Assembly: GCA_018266395.1 (NCBI GenBank)
Contig: JAFEAM010000042.1
Span: forward strand, 1-57,232
Origin: Bacteroidota bacterium
GTDB lineage: Bacteria > Bacteroidota > Bacteroidia > Cytophagales > Cyclobacteriaceae
DNA length: 57,232 nt
Direction: 5' to 3'
The notes under the pieces: generated by a model
Told to the model about the DNA's origin: nothing
What the model saw: the letters and a program-made list of their open reading frames with translations, nothing else
Databases searched by the model: none
Program-made: the position numbers and the translations under genes
Shown here: positions 27,509-36,747 of the stretch, one piece after another
Layout: every line of letters starts with the position of its first letter
Position numbering within the stretch: position 1 is the first letter of the stretch

Positions 27509-29959
27509 ATGATTCGAAATTACTACCTCATCGCGATGAGGTCATTGTGGAGAAACAGGGTCCATAGCGCGATCACGATTTCAGGTCTTGGACTGGGAGT
27601 CGCATGCTGTCTGCTGATTGCTTTATTTGTCAGGGATGAATGGACTTACGATCAGTTTCATTCCAAAGCCAGCAGAATCTTTAGAGTCTACGTGAAGGAG
27701 GATTGGGGCGAAAACCAGCAGTTCTTCAATACAGTCACGCCGCTGCCCATGGGTCCGGCGCTGAAGGCGAATTTTCCAGAGGTGGAACAGCAGGTGAGAT
27801 TAGGCAACATCGGCTCTCAAATCAAAGCAGGTGAAGAGGTCTATTCTGAACAGGTGGTGGTTGCAGGCACAGAATTCTTTGAGGTATTCGATTTCCCCTC
27901 GCTGTCTGGTGATCCTTCGACAGCAATGAAAAGTCAGGATGGCGTGATCCTTACAGAACGTCAGGCACTGAAATATTTTGGGCAATCTTCAGCACTTAAT
28001 CAGCCACTCGCTATCCAGTTGGGTGAGAAGTTTGAAGAGTTTGTTGTCAGGGCAGTGGTAAAAGATCTGCCATCCAACAGCAGTGTCCGTTTTGATGTTC
28101 TTATTTCAGATCTCAATTACCCAAAGCTGTACAGTGAGCGTTTGATTACTTCATCCTGGTTCAATACCATGGTAGAGACGTATGTCCTGCTCCGAGAAGG
28201 CTCAGACCCTGCTTCAGTGACAGCCAAGTTCCCTTCGATGTTCCGGACCATACTGGGAGAAGAGGAGTTCACGAAAAGCAAATATGGACCTGGCTTGCAG
28301 GCCTTAACGGACATTCATTCCGATACGTCCTTTCCTGTGGGCATTGCACAAGTCAGCAACCCCAGGTACGCTTATATTCTCGCCGCGATCGCGGGGCTGA
28401 TCTTGTTTGTGGCCTGTATCAATTTTGTCACGTTGTCTGTCGGTCGTTCATTGGCAAGGGCCAGGGAGGTGGGAATAAGAAAGGCCGTCGGTGCTCAGCG
28501 AAGTCAGTTGTTGGGTCAGTTTTTAGGTGAAGCCATCCTGACAACGCTGGTGTCAAGTTTACTCGGAATTTTTCTTGCCTTGTTGACATTGCCGCGCTTT
28601 AATGTGCTTTCAGGAAAAGCACTGGCCATGCATTTTGATGCATTCACCATGCTGACTATACTCTTACTCCTTCTGATTATCGGTGTACTGGCAGGAAGTT
28701 ATCCGGCCCTGGTCCTTTCAGGGATCAAGCCTGTGGCGATCTTCAGGGGTCAACTGCAGACAGGTGGCGACAAACAGAGACTTAGGAAGTTGTTGGTTGG
28801 TTTTCAGTTGATCTTGTGCGTATTCCTCATTTCCAGCACGCTGGTGATGCGCAGCCAGCTCAATTTCATCCGGAACAAAGACCTCGGGTTTTCCAAGGAA
28901 CAGTTGATTGCCGTGCCTGTTCAGGTGCCCAGGGTTGGCGGCCTGAAGGACCGGATAATGAGCGGCTTTGAGAGGATTGAATTGCTCAAGGCCGAACTCT
29001 CAAAGTACCCTGAGATACTCCAGGTAAGCGGATCATCCCATGAATTCGGCAAGGGAGCGTGGACTCAGATCGGGTACACAGATGAAAAGGGAACCTACAG
29101 AAACTTTAATCTGAATATTGTGGATGCCGGTTTTGTTCCAACGCTTGCGATCAGGATGAAGGAAGGGCGAAACTTTTCGAATTCCAATCCATCCGATACC
29201 AGGCGCGCAGTTCTGGTGAATGAGGCGTTCCTCAGGGATCTCGGCTGGACCGATGGGGCCGGTAAAAAGATACCAGGCAAGTTCATTGATCATGAAATTA
29301 TAGGTGTGGTGAGTGATTTCAATTTTGCGTCATTGTATAATCGCGTTGAGCCATTGGTGCTGGTGATAAACCCTGAAATAGCGCTGAGTGGCAGTGAGAA
29401 CATTAATATTGACAATTCACCCATTCCCAAGCTCATGGTTCGTGTGGCAGCGAGCAAGATTACAGAAGCACTGGATCACATGAGGGCAACCTGGGAAAAA
29501 GTGTCGGCGGGAAGCACCTGGCAGTTTTCTTTCGTCGATGAATCACTGGCCCAGCAGTACAGAAGTGACACCAACCTGGGGAGCATTGTATCGGTGGCAA
29601 CGTTACTGGCCATTCTGATCGGAGCAATGGGTTTGTATGCATTAGCATCATTGGCGATGCAGGGCAGGACCAAGGAAATCAGCATCAGGAAAGTAATGGG
29701 CGCCACGGAAGAGTCTCTGCTTCTCCTGGTTTCAAAGGACTACCTGCTGATGGTTGCCGTTTGCCTTCTGCTTTCGGCACCTGTCACCATTTTGGTGATG
29801 AACAAATGGCTGACGACTTTCGAATACAGGGTATCGATCGGTTGGTCCATCTTTGCCTTTGCCGGAGGTCTGGCAATTATGATTGTTGTAATCGCCATCG
29901 GTTATCATACCCTGAAGGCAGTATGGAGTCACCCTGCGGATACTTTGAAATACGAGTAG
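27509..29959 (+). CDS. MacB/FtsX-type ABC transporter permease 2
   Basis: About 816 residues when started at the ATG at 27509 (MIRNYYLIAMRSLWRNRVHSAITISGL), which fits the family start; an in-frame ATG at 27455 would add 18 atypical residues. Same plan as permease 1: TM1, periplasmic domain, TM triplet around AAIAGLILFVACINFVTLSVGRS and AREVGIRKAVGAQ, second periplasmic domain, and a final TM set with RTKEISIRKVMGATEES. It ends HPADTLKYE. The gene is followed after 30 nt by permease 3 and these two are probably cotranscribed. Substrate unknown. Confidence 0.9.
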   Translation: MIRNYYLIAMRSLWRNRVHSAITISGLGLGVACCLLIALFVRDEWTYDQFHSKASRIFRVYVKEDWGENQQFFNTVTPLPMGPALKANFPEVEQQVRLGNIGSQIKAGEEVYSEQVVVAGTEFFEVFDFPSLSGDPSTAMKSQDGVILTERQALKYFGQSSALNQPLAIQLGEKFEEFVVRAVVKDLPSNSSVRFDVLISDLNYPKLYSERLITSSWFNTMVETYVLLREGSDPASVTAKFPSMFRTILGEEEFTKSKYGPGLQALTDIHSDTSFPVGIAQVSNPRYAYILAAIAGLILFVACINFVTLSVGRSLARAREVGIRKAVGAQRSQLLGQFLGEAILTTLVSSLLGIFLALLTLPRFNVLSGKALAMHFDAFTMLTILLLLLIIGVLAGSYPALVLSGIKPVAIFRGQLQTGGDKQRLRKLLVGFQLILCVFLISSTLVMRSQLNFIRNKDLGFSKEQLIAVPVQVPRVGGLKDRIMSGFERIELLKAELSKYPEILQVSGSSHEFGKGAWTQIGYTDEKGTYRNFNLNIVDAGFVPTLAIRMKEGRNFSNSNPSDTRRAVLVNEAFLRDLGWTDGAGKKIPGKFIDHEIIGVVSDFNFASLYNRVEPLVLVINPEIALSGSENINIDNSPIPKLMVRVAASKITEALDHMRATWEKVSAGSTWQFSFVDESLAQQYRSDTNLGSIVSVATLLAILIGAMGLYALASLAMQGRTKEISIRKVMGATEESLLLLVSKDYLLMVAVCLLLSAPVTILVMNKWLTTFEYRVSIGWSIFAFAGGLAIMIVVIAIGYHTLKAVWSHPADTLKYE

Positions 29960-29989
29960 TTCTTAACTTCGAGTGACACGGATTGCCTT

Positions 29990-32371
29990 ATGATAAGAAA
30001 TCTTTTGACGGTCGCATGGAGAAACATCACCCGGCAGTGGATGTTCTCACTGATCAACATTGTCGGGCTTGCGGTGGGTATCGCCTGCAGCCTGGTAATT
30101 TTCCTCTTTGTTTATGGAGAGTGGAGTTATGACCGCGCATTCGCAAAATCCGATCGCGTTTACCGCATCGGAATTTCGTTTTTCAATATTGGAAGGTTTG
30201 CCAACGGTCCTGAGCGCCTTCTGGAAATTCTCCCAAAGGAATTCCCGGGACTTGAGTCGGCTACACGAATCCAAAAAGATCTGCATGTGCCGATAGCAAG
30301 GGGTGAATCATCTTTTCTCGAGTCTGAGGTCTACTATACAGATTCCGCATTCTTCAGGATTTTTGACTTCAGATTTCTGGCTGGAAACCCTGATAAAATA
30401 CTGACGGGGGCAAATGAAATTGTACTGAGTGAATCTGCAGCAAGGAAGTATTTCGGAAAGACGGATGTTCTGGGAGAGACTTTGCTTGTGGGTAAAGACA
30501 AAAAGCCTTATCAGGTAACAGGGATCGTGGCTGACCCAAATTTCAACACCAGTTTTACCGCGTCTTGTTGGCTCTCAGTGCACTCCAGATTGAAGGGTGA
30601 GCCTGTCTGGACATCAGCCGCCTTTTATAACTATGTCCTGCTCAAAGAACATGTAACAGCATCAGAGCTTGAAACAGCACTGGCACAGGTGCTGGCAAAG
30701 TACGTTTATCCTGAATCAGGTCGTCCGATGGGATTTCGCTCACTTGAAGACTATCTCAAGAATGAGAATGCTGTTCATTTCTACGCTCATCAGCTAAAGG
30801 ATATTCATTTGAAGTCAGATCTGAACTTTGAACTATCTCCGGGAGGAAACGAATCAAATACATACATTTTTGGTGCCATCGCGCTATTTATCCTTCTGTT
30901 CGCTGGGGTGAACTTCATCAATCTGACAACTGCGAGGGCTGCACGTCGGGCGCGCGAGGTTGGGATAAGAAAATTATTGGGCACTTCCCGTCTGCGTCTG
31001 ATAATGCAGTTCATGCTGGAGTCTATCGCGACCTCGGTGGCCGGTATGATCCTGGCGTTGGTTTTGGCTGAGTTGTTCCTGCTGGCATTCCTCTACGTGA
31101 CAGGCCATCCGCTCATGGATACCATTTGGAGAAGACCTGGTACCGTAATGTTATTTGCAGGCTTTTCTTTGATAGTAGGATTGCTGTCAGGAATATATCC
31201 CTCCTGGGTTCTTTCGTCGTTTCTGCCCGCACGTGTATTGAAGGGTCAGATCCACGGTGATTCGCGCAGTTTGTTCAGGAACGGACTTGTAGTATTTCAG
31301 TTTACTGTTTCCATTGCGTTGATGATTTGTGCGCTGACCGTGCAGCGGCAGATGCAGTATATGTCTACGAAAGACCTTGGATTTGATCAGCAAAATGTAC
31401 TGGTAATTGACGGAGTGGATAAACTTGGTGAGCAGGCAGATAGCTACCGCAACGAGTTGGCTGCCCAAACCAAAGTGGTTTCTTCTTCCTTCTACATGGG
31501 TGAGCCGGGGAACAAAGATGTCGTGTCAATATACACCTACCAGACCCCAGTCATGCAGCATTCCATTACCATACCCACCTATTTCGGGGATGAGAATTAC
31601 CTGACTGTAATGGGCATCCGGCTCCTGAAGGGGAGGAATTTTTCGAAAGAACTTGCCTCCGACACCGCGTCTGTTATTTTTAATGAGGCTGCTGCAAAAG
31701 CCCTGAGTCTGGGCGATGAACCTATTGGGGCAACCCTTAACGACCATCTGAAAGTCATTGGCATCACTCATAACTTTCACTGGGAGTCCCTTCGCACTGC
31801 TGTGGCTCCGACGGCCATTATTATCGGAAAGGAGAAGTATCAGCTGGGACTGAGAACGGAGCCTGGTGCAACTCATTCAATGGTTGAGTTGGCCGAGCGT
31901 AAATGGACGGAGCTCAAAGGCGATGAACCATTCCGCTATCATTTTTTGGAGGATAATTTTGGAAAGATGCTGAAGCAGGAGAGTGTACTTGCGAAGGCGA
32001 TTAACCTCTTTACTTTCCTTGCCATGTTTATTTCCTGCCTGGGACTCTATGGATTATCCGCATACACGGCAGAGCAGCGTGTCCGGGAGATCGGAATAAG
32101 AAAGATCATGGGCGCTGGTTCGTCCACCATTATCATCACGCTGAATCAACGATTTTCTCAATTGGTTCTGATGGGGGCCTTTGTGGGAATACCATCTGCG
32201 GTCTTTCTGGCAAGCCGTTGGCTGGATGGCTTCGCCTATCACGTGGAGATATCTGTCCTCTCAGTTGCGGTTTCGGTGGTGGCATCCATCCTGATCGCCT
32301 GGATTGCAGTTGGATATCACGCGCTGAGGGCCGCTTCCATGAATCCTGTGGATTCCCTCCGGCATGAATGA
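29990..32371 (+). CDS. MacB/FtsX-type ABC transporter permease 3
   Basis: A 793-residue permease starting MIRNLLTVAWRNITRQWMFSLINIVGLAVG. Two halves each carry a periplasmic domain and TM segments; diagnostic loops are AREVGIRKLLGTS (first half) and VREIGIRKIMGAG (second half), and the tail is NPVDSLRHE. Its stop overlaps by 4 nt an ATG that opens the reading frame of the next gene. It is closely parallel to permeases 1, 2 and 4 but diverged, so these are old duplications and not recent copies. No ATPase gene is nearby. Confidence 0.9.
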   Translation: MIRNLLTVAWRNITRQWMFSLINIVGLAVGIACSLVIFLFVYGEWSYDRAFAKSDRVYRIGISFFNIGRFANGPERLLEILPKEFPGLESATRIQKDLHVPIARGESSFLESEVYYTDSAFFRIFDFRFLAGNPDKILTGANEIVLSESAARKYFGKTDVLGETLLVGKDKKPYQVTGIVADPNFNTSFTASCWLSVHSRLKGEPVWTSAAFYNYVLLKEHVTASELETALAQVLAKYVYPESGRPMGFRSLEDYLKNENAVHFYAHQLKDIHLKSDLNFELSPGGNESNTYIFGAIALFILLFAGVNFINLTTARAARRAREVGIRKLLGTSRLRLIMQFMLESIATSVAGMILALVLAELFLLAFLYVTGHPLMDTIWRRPGTVMLFAGFSLIVGLLSGIYPSWVLSSFLPARVLKGQIHGDSRSLFRNGLVVFQFTVSIALMICALTVQRQMQYMSTKDLGFDQQNVLVIDGVDKLGEQADSYRNELAAQTKVVSSSFYMGEPGNKDVVSIYTYQTPVMQHSITIPTYFGDENYLTVMGIRLLKGRNFSKELASDTASVIFNEAAAKALSLGDEPIGATLNDHLKVIGITHNFHWESLRTAVAPTAIIIGKEKYQLGLRTEPGATHSMVELAERKWTELKGDEPFRYHFLEDNFGKMLKQESVLAKAINLFTFLAMFISCLGLYGLSAYTAEQRVREIGIRKIMGAGSSTIIITLNQRFSQLVLMGAFVGIPSAVFLASRWLDGFAYHVEISVLSVAVSVVASILIAWIAVGYHALRAASMNPVDSLRHE

Positions 32372-32418
32372 GGAGGGACTTTGAAAACTATACTTGGAAA
32401 GTGATATTCGGGGGATTG

Positions 32419-33120
32419 ATGGCGAACATGACCGTTCTGCGCATACCGCTTCTGATACTGCTAATCTCTGTTTGTTCAGCTGCGCTTGGGCAGACATTTA
32501 CAACAGAGAACGCTCAATTGAAAGGATGGCTGACCGGTACCAGGCTAACGCTTTCGGACTTTCGGGGGCGGCCAGATGATCAATTCAAACGACTGAACAG
32601 GGAGGGTGGATTACAGGCAACAGCCAAAGTAGCCATCCGTTCGGTTATGGATGTGCCAAAGAAGAAGAAGGATAGGGCAACCTCCATGGAGAAGGTTTAC
32701 ATCTCACCGTTTTTCTACAAGCTTAATTCGATCTCCGTTACAAAGGATGAGCATGAACTGGACAAACAGCGCCTGCTTTTTGACCTGGCCGAATGGTTTT
32801 CAAGGATGGCCAGGCAGGAGTTTGCCCACCTCCTGGATTCGGCACATCACTATGGTGTGATTTGGCTGATGTACTCTAGGGTAATGAACAAATATTGTAT
32901 CGGATACCAGAATGCCGCCGAAGCCTACAGCCTTGAAGTTGTGGCCAAAAAGGATGAAAACGCTTTTCAGTCGTGGAGGAGGAGAATCGACCAGGGATTG
33001 AAAGAAACACAATCATTTGCCACCACGCCAAAGGATTGCCACCGCCTCCTGACCAACCTTACCATTGATGAAGCTTACGAACCGGCTGAAGATATCGGCA
33101 GTTTTGTCGGATGTAACTAA
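32419..33120 (+). CDS. Secreted protein of unknown function, possibly degenerate DUF922-like
   Basis: About 233 residues from the ATG at 32419. Starts at 32368 (overlapping the permease stop) and 32428 are also possible, but 32419 or 32428 puts the signal peptide (TVLRIPLLILLISVCSAALGQ) at the front. The mature part has LTLSDFRGRPDD, an ISPFFYKLNSISV strand region, and DKQRLLFDLAEWFSRMARQ. This order resembles DUF922 proteins, where the last motif is HEQxHFD followed by AE, but the metal-ligand histidines are absent here. I treat this as a weak family resemblance. Its role beside the permeases is unknown. Confidence 0.65.
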   Translation: MANMTVLRIPLLILLISVCSAALGQTFTTENAQLKGWLTGTRLTLSDFRGRPDDQFKRLNREGGLQATAKVAIRSVMDVPKKKKDRATSMEKVYISPFFYKLNSISVTKDEHELDKQRLLFDLAEWFSRMARQEFAHLLDSAHHYGVIWLMYSRVMNKYCIGYQNAAEAYSLEVVAKKDENAFQSWRRRIDQGLKETQSFATTPKDCHRLLTNLTIDEAYEPAEDIGSFVGCN

Positions 33121-33131
33121 GCGCTTACCAT

Positions 33132-33190
33132 ATTTGTTAAACAAATTATATAATAATACGTATATTAGTTTAGCAAAGTTCATACTAATA
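33132..33190 (+). promoter_or_regulatory. Candidate operator region of PadR gene (two inverted repeats)
   Basis: The 78-nt AT-rich gap before the PadR gene holds a perfect 15-nt dyad, ATTTGTT-A-AACAAAT (33132-33146). It also holds a second pair, TATTAGT (33163-33169) and ACTAATA (33184-33190), spaced by 14 nt. PadR regulators usually bind dyads at their own promoters and repress them, so these are candidate autoregulatory sites. A clean TAnnTTTG box is not present; TAGTTTAG is one mismatch away. Confidence 0.45.
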
Positions 33191-33198
33191 GGTTCAAC

Positions 33199-33537
33199 AT
33201 GACAAAAGACTATCTGGGAGAGTTTGAGGAACTCGTTCTGATTATGGTTGGTATTCTGCAGGATGAAGCCTATGGCAATGCCATTGTGCAGGAGATAAAG
33301 GAGAGGGTGGGCCGCGACGTAATGCTGAGCGCAGTTCATGTGACACTTTACCGCCTTGAAGACAAAGGTTACGTGAAATCCTACCTTGGAGGTGCAACCC
33401 AGACACGGGGGGGCAGGAGGAAGCGAATCTTCCGGATCACCAATTCGGGCCTGGCCCTATTGCGATCAATAAAAGAATCAAAAGTGCAGTTATGGAAGAT
33501 GATTCCGCAGCTGAATATGAATACAGGTTTCTGCTGA
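33199..33537 (+). CDS. PadR family transcriptional regulator
   Basis: A 112-residue winged-helix regulator. The family pattern is clear: LGEFEELVLIMVGILQDEAYGNAIVQEIKE (helices 1-2), VMLSAVHVTLYRLEDKGYVKSYLG (recognition helix and wing lead), then GGRRKRIFRITNSGLALL. The C-terminal dimer helix is short, as in the compact PadR subgroup 2. It directly precedes permease 4 (stop at 33537, next ATG at 33554), the standard PadR-permease pairing, and probably represses that transcript in response to an envelope or small-molecule signal. Confidence 0.93.
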   Translation: MTKDYLGEFEELVLIMVGILQDEAYGNAIVQEIKERVGRDVMLSAVHVTLYRLEDKGYVKSYLGGATQTRGGRRKRIFRITNSGLALLRSIKESKVQLWKMIPQLNMNTGFC

Positions 33538-33553
33538 GTTGAAACAACCGGAT

Positions 33554-36217
33554 ATGAACAGGCCCCCTCATTGGATGTTGCGTATTTTGGAATGGTTCTG
33601 TCCACCTCAGCTTTATGAGGCCATTGACGGCGACCTTACGGAGCAGTTTGAGCGTGACCACTTGCGATTCGGAAGGCGGATAGCCCGTTTGCTTCTATTG
33701 CTGAATGTTATATCTTTTTTCCGGCCAGGGATTGTTTTAAGAAACAAAATAGGGATGAGAATGATAAATGCTTCGATGACAGAAAACTACCTCAAGGTAG
33801 CCTTGAGAAACATTCAGAAACGCAAGTTGTACACCCTGATTAATGCATTTGGATTGTCTATAGGTATTGCATTTTGCGGGTTGATTTATCTCTATATTCT
33901 GGATGAGGCGAGTTTTGATCAGTGGCATTCCAACAAAAGCCTGATTTACAGGGTCGAGGAAAGAAGCTTTGATACATGGCAGCAAGATCCTGCGCAGCCC
34001 TATCGGCAGTCTGCATGGGTACAAGCGGCACTACTGGAAGCCATGCAATCAGATTTGCCTGAAGTTCAGTACGCCACCCGATTCAATGCGGACTATCATG
34101 GAATATTCCGATATCAGGATAAGGCGTTTACAGAGAAAATTACTTTTGTCGATTCAGGCTTCTTTCGCATGTTCAGCTTCAGGGTGTTGAATGGAAATCC
34201 TGAAAAGTTCTTTCACACCACTGAAGAAGTTATTCTGACCCCTGCTATTGCAAATAAATATTTTGGTGATACGGACCCCGTGGGAAAGCTGGTCCGGGTT
34301 GACTGTGAAGGAGACCGTTCCTACCTGGTGGCAGGTGTAATAGAGGCACCCCCTGCCAACTCAAGTCTCAATTTTGAGATCCTTATGCCCCAGCAAAACA
34401 GGCCGCACTTTGCTTCGCATGTAAAGCAGTGGGGTAATTTCAGCACACCGACTTTCGTACAGCTGTACCCAAAAGCAACACTTCAATCACTTTCGTTGAA
34501 TATGGAGAAGCTGACAAAAAAGTACATGGGAGACAAACTGGAGAAGTGGAGAAAGGAGTCGGCGATTCCTGTGCCTGAGGGTGCGAAGATGCTGGAATAT
34601 CGTTTTACGCCTTTGGAAGAAATCCACATGAAGAAGGAGGTGTCGTGGTACAAGGTAAGTGACCCGCAGTATTCATATATACTGGGTGCTATTGCCGTAC
34701 TCATTCTTGTTATTGCCTGCATAAATTACATTTCCCTCGCGCTCACCACATCAGCGGCACGCAGGACTGAGGTGGGAATTCGGAAAACCGTGGGAGCCCA
34801 GGGAGGGCAACTGTTGAGGCAATTTGCGTTTGAATCGGTCATGCTGGCGGTAATTTCCATGATTCTCGGCATCGGTCTCCTCGCGCTGTTTCTGCCGTAT
34901 TTCAATACGTTCACTGGGAAAGGAATTACGTGGTCGGGGATAGCCATGCCCCCCTTTATCCTCGCGATGCTGGGAATCTCCATAATTGTAGGTCTGATTG
35001 CAGGTATTTATCCGGCTCTGGTCCTGAGCGGGTTCAGGCCCTCCGTGGTGCTGAAGGGAACAGGTACATCACGGTTGAAAGCAGGATTTACAAAACCGTT
35101 GGTTGTTCTTCAATTCACGGCATCTGCCATACTGATCATTTGTTCAGTTTTGATGTACCGTCAGATGAAATACATATCCACGAAAGACCTGGGATATCAC
35201 AAAGATCAGATACTTGTTATCCCGACCCAGACTGGTTGGAATGTCGAGGCAGACAAGATGGTGGAGCGATTCAGATCGCGAACCCTGAATGATCCGGACG
35301 TGATATCGGTAGCAGGTACGACTACTTCCTTCAATCAGGGATTTTCACGTTACGGTTACAAGATCAAGGGTGAACAAAAATCTGCTTATGTATATGGTGT
35401 GGATCCGGAATATATTCCCACGCTTGGAATAACCGTCGTGCAGGGCAGGAATTTTGACCGCAACATAGCGTCAGACAGCCTTGGCGTGATTGTCAATGAA
35501 GCGTTGGTCAGGGACATGAAATGGTCAGATCCATTGAATGAGCACCTTAACTGGAGGGAGGATACGGTTGGCCTTGGGTCACCCGTGATCGGTGTAATAA
35601 GAGATTACCACTTCAATTCCCTGGAATCAGGAATTGAACCCATGTTCCTTTCTATGAACAAGAAGGATGTCGGGTATCTGACTACAATGTTGGTCAAAAT
35701 TGCTCCTGTTGGCGTTTCAGAAAGTGTTGATAAATTAAAGGCCGCATGGAAAGATGTGGCAGATGACCTGCCGTTCGATTACACCTTTCTCGATGAAGAT
35801 GTTGCGCGACAATATCAGTCGTATGAGCGGTGGATGAAAATAACCGGGTTGGCCACCGGCTTTGCCGTGCTGATATCCTGCCTGGGGTTGTTCGGATTAT
35901 CCGGCATCAATGCTGTGAACAGGACGAAGGAAATCGGAATCCGAAAAGTGATGGGTGCTTCCTTGTCTCAGATCTTTGTACTCCTCAATCGTCAGTTCGT
36001 TTGGCTGTCACTCATTGCCTTTGTTTTCGCGACACCGGTTTCATGGATGATTATTGAAAAATGGTTCATGACCAACTTCAAATTCCAGAACCCGGTTGGC
36101 TGGGAGGTGTTTGCAGTGAGTATGGGGTCAGGACTATTCGTCGCATTGCTGGCAGTCAGTTACCATGCACTACAAGCTGCATTACTTAATCCTGCTGAGA
36201 CGCTCAAACATGAGTGA
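33554..36217 (+). CDS. MacB/FtsX-type permease 4 with N-terminal prefix domain, PadR-linked
   Basis: About 887 residues from the ATG at 33554; a TTG at 33539 is also in frame. Unlike permeases 1-3 it has an extra ~75-residue front: RPPHWMLRILEWFCPPQLYEAIDGDLTEQFERD and a hydrophobic stretch (ARLLLLLNVISFFRPG). This prefix is typical of permeases encoded behind PadR genes. The usual body follows (ENYLKVALRNIQKRKLYTLINAFGL, TM triplet with RRTEVGIRKTVGAQ, later RTKEIGIRKVMGAS) and it ends NPAETLKHE. The downstream acetyltransferase frame begins at or just after its stop. Cluster position suggests regulation by the adjacent PadR protein; the cargo is unknown. Confidence 0.9.
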   Translation: MNRPPHWMLRILEWFCPPQLYEAIDGDLTEQFERDHLRFGRRIARLLLLLNVISFFRPGIVLRNKIGMRMINASMTENYLKVALRNIQKRKLYTLINAFGLSIGIAFCGLIYLYILDEASFDQWHSNKSLIYRVEERSFDTWQQDPAQPYRQSAWVQAALLEAMQSDLPEVQYATRFNADYHGIFRYQDKAFTEKITFVDSGFFRMFSFRVLNGNPEKFFHTTEEVILTPAIANKYFGDTDPVGKLVRVDCEGDRSYLVAGVIEAPPANSSLNFEILMPQQNRPHFASHVKQWGNFSTPTFVQLYPKATLQSLSLNMEKLTKKYMGDKLEKWRKESAIPVPEGAKMLEYRFTPLEEIHMKKEVSWYKVSDPQYSYILGAIAVLILVIACINYISLALTTSAARRTEVGIRKTVGAQGGQLLRQFAFESVMLAVISMILGIGLLALFLPYFNTFTGKGITWSGIAMPPFILAMLGISIIVGLIAGIYPALVLSGFRPSVVLKGTGTSRLKAGFTKPLVVLQFTASAILIICSVLMYRQMKYISTKDLGYHKDQILVIPTQTGWNVEADKMVERFRSRTLNDPDVISVAGTTTSFNQGFSRYGYKIKGEQKSAYVYGVDPEYIPTLGITVVQGRNFDRNIASDSLGVIVNEALVRDMKWSDPLNEHLNWREDTVGLGSPVIGVIRDYHFNSLESGIEPMFLSMNKKDVGYLTTMLVKIAPVGVSESVDKLKAAWKDVADDLPFDYTFLDEDVARQYQSYERWMKITGLATGFAVLISCLGLFGLSGINAVNRTKEIGIRKVMGASLSQIFVLLNRQFVWLSLIAFVFATPVSWMIIEKWFMTNFKFQNPVGWEVFAVSMGSGLFVALLAVSYHALQAALLNPAETLKHE

Positions 36218-36225
36218 TTTCGTGG

Positions 36226-36747
36226 ATGAACTTCCGCACCTTTGACTTCCATTTGCGGAAAAACGCCGCACTTTTTGCCTATATTAGGCAGGTGAGGGAG
36301 TGTATTATTGAACATGCAACCGAGGATGAAAAGGAATGGGCAGCCGAACTGATGGTCCATTCTGCTCCATGGACAAAACTGGGAACTACGATGGCCCAGG
36401 CACGTGCCTCATGTCATCATCCAGAACACCAGGTGTATGTAGCGCATCTGGACAAGAAGCCGGTTGGATTTATCATCTTTCACCCTCACGGACTGGCGGG
36501 GTCACCTTATGTGAAATCTATTTGTGTGGTCGATGCGCACCGCAGTGCCGGAATCGGCGCTAAAATGATTGAGTTTGGAGAGAACCTGTTCAAGTCCAAA
36601 TCGCGGCACATGTTTCTGTGTGTCTCTTCCTTTAATAAACGTGCGCACATGTTGTATGAAGAAATGGGCTATCAACAAGTGGGGGAATTCAGGGACTATA
36701 TTATTGAGGGTGAATCAGAGTTGTTGATGCACAAGAGATTGAAATGA
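36226..36747 (+). CDS. GNAT family N-acetyltransferase
   Basis: A GNAT fold is visible: beta1 at CIIEHATEDEKEWAAELM, beta4 with VYVAHLDKKPVGFIIF, and motif A YVKSICVVDAHRSAGIGAKMI, where RSAGIG is the acetyl-CoA pyrophosphate loop. After that comes FLCVSSFNKRAHMLYEEMGYQQVGEF, the usual motif B with its NxxAxxxYxxxGF-like pattern. Start is uncertain: GTG at 36214, ATG at 36226 or GTG at 36292 are all in frame, and the last would begin exactly at the fold. The stop overlaps the MFS gene start by ATGA. The substrate cannot be predicted; RimI-like protein or small-molecule acetylation are both possible. Confidence 0.88.
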   Translation: MNFRTFDFHLRKNAALFAYIRQVRECIIEHATEDEKEWAAELMVHSAPWTKLGTTMAQARASCHHPEHQVYVAHLDKKPVGFIIFHPHGLAGSPYVKSICVVDAHRSAGIGAKMIEFGENLFKSKSRHMFLCVSSFNKRAHMLYEEMGYQQVGEFRDYIIEGESELLMHKRLK

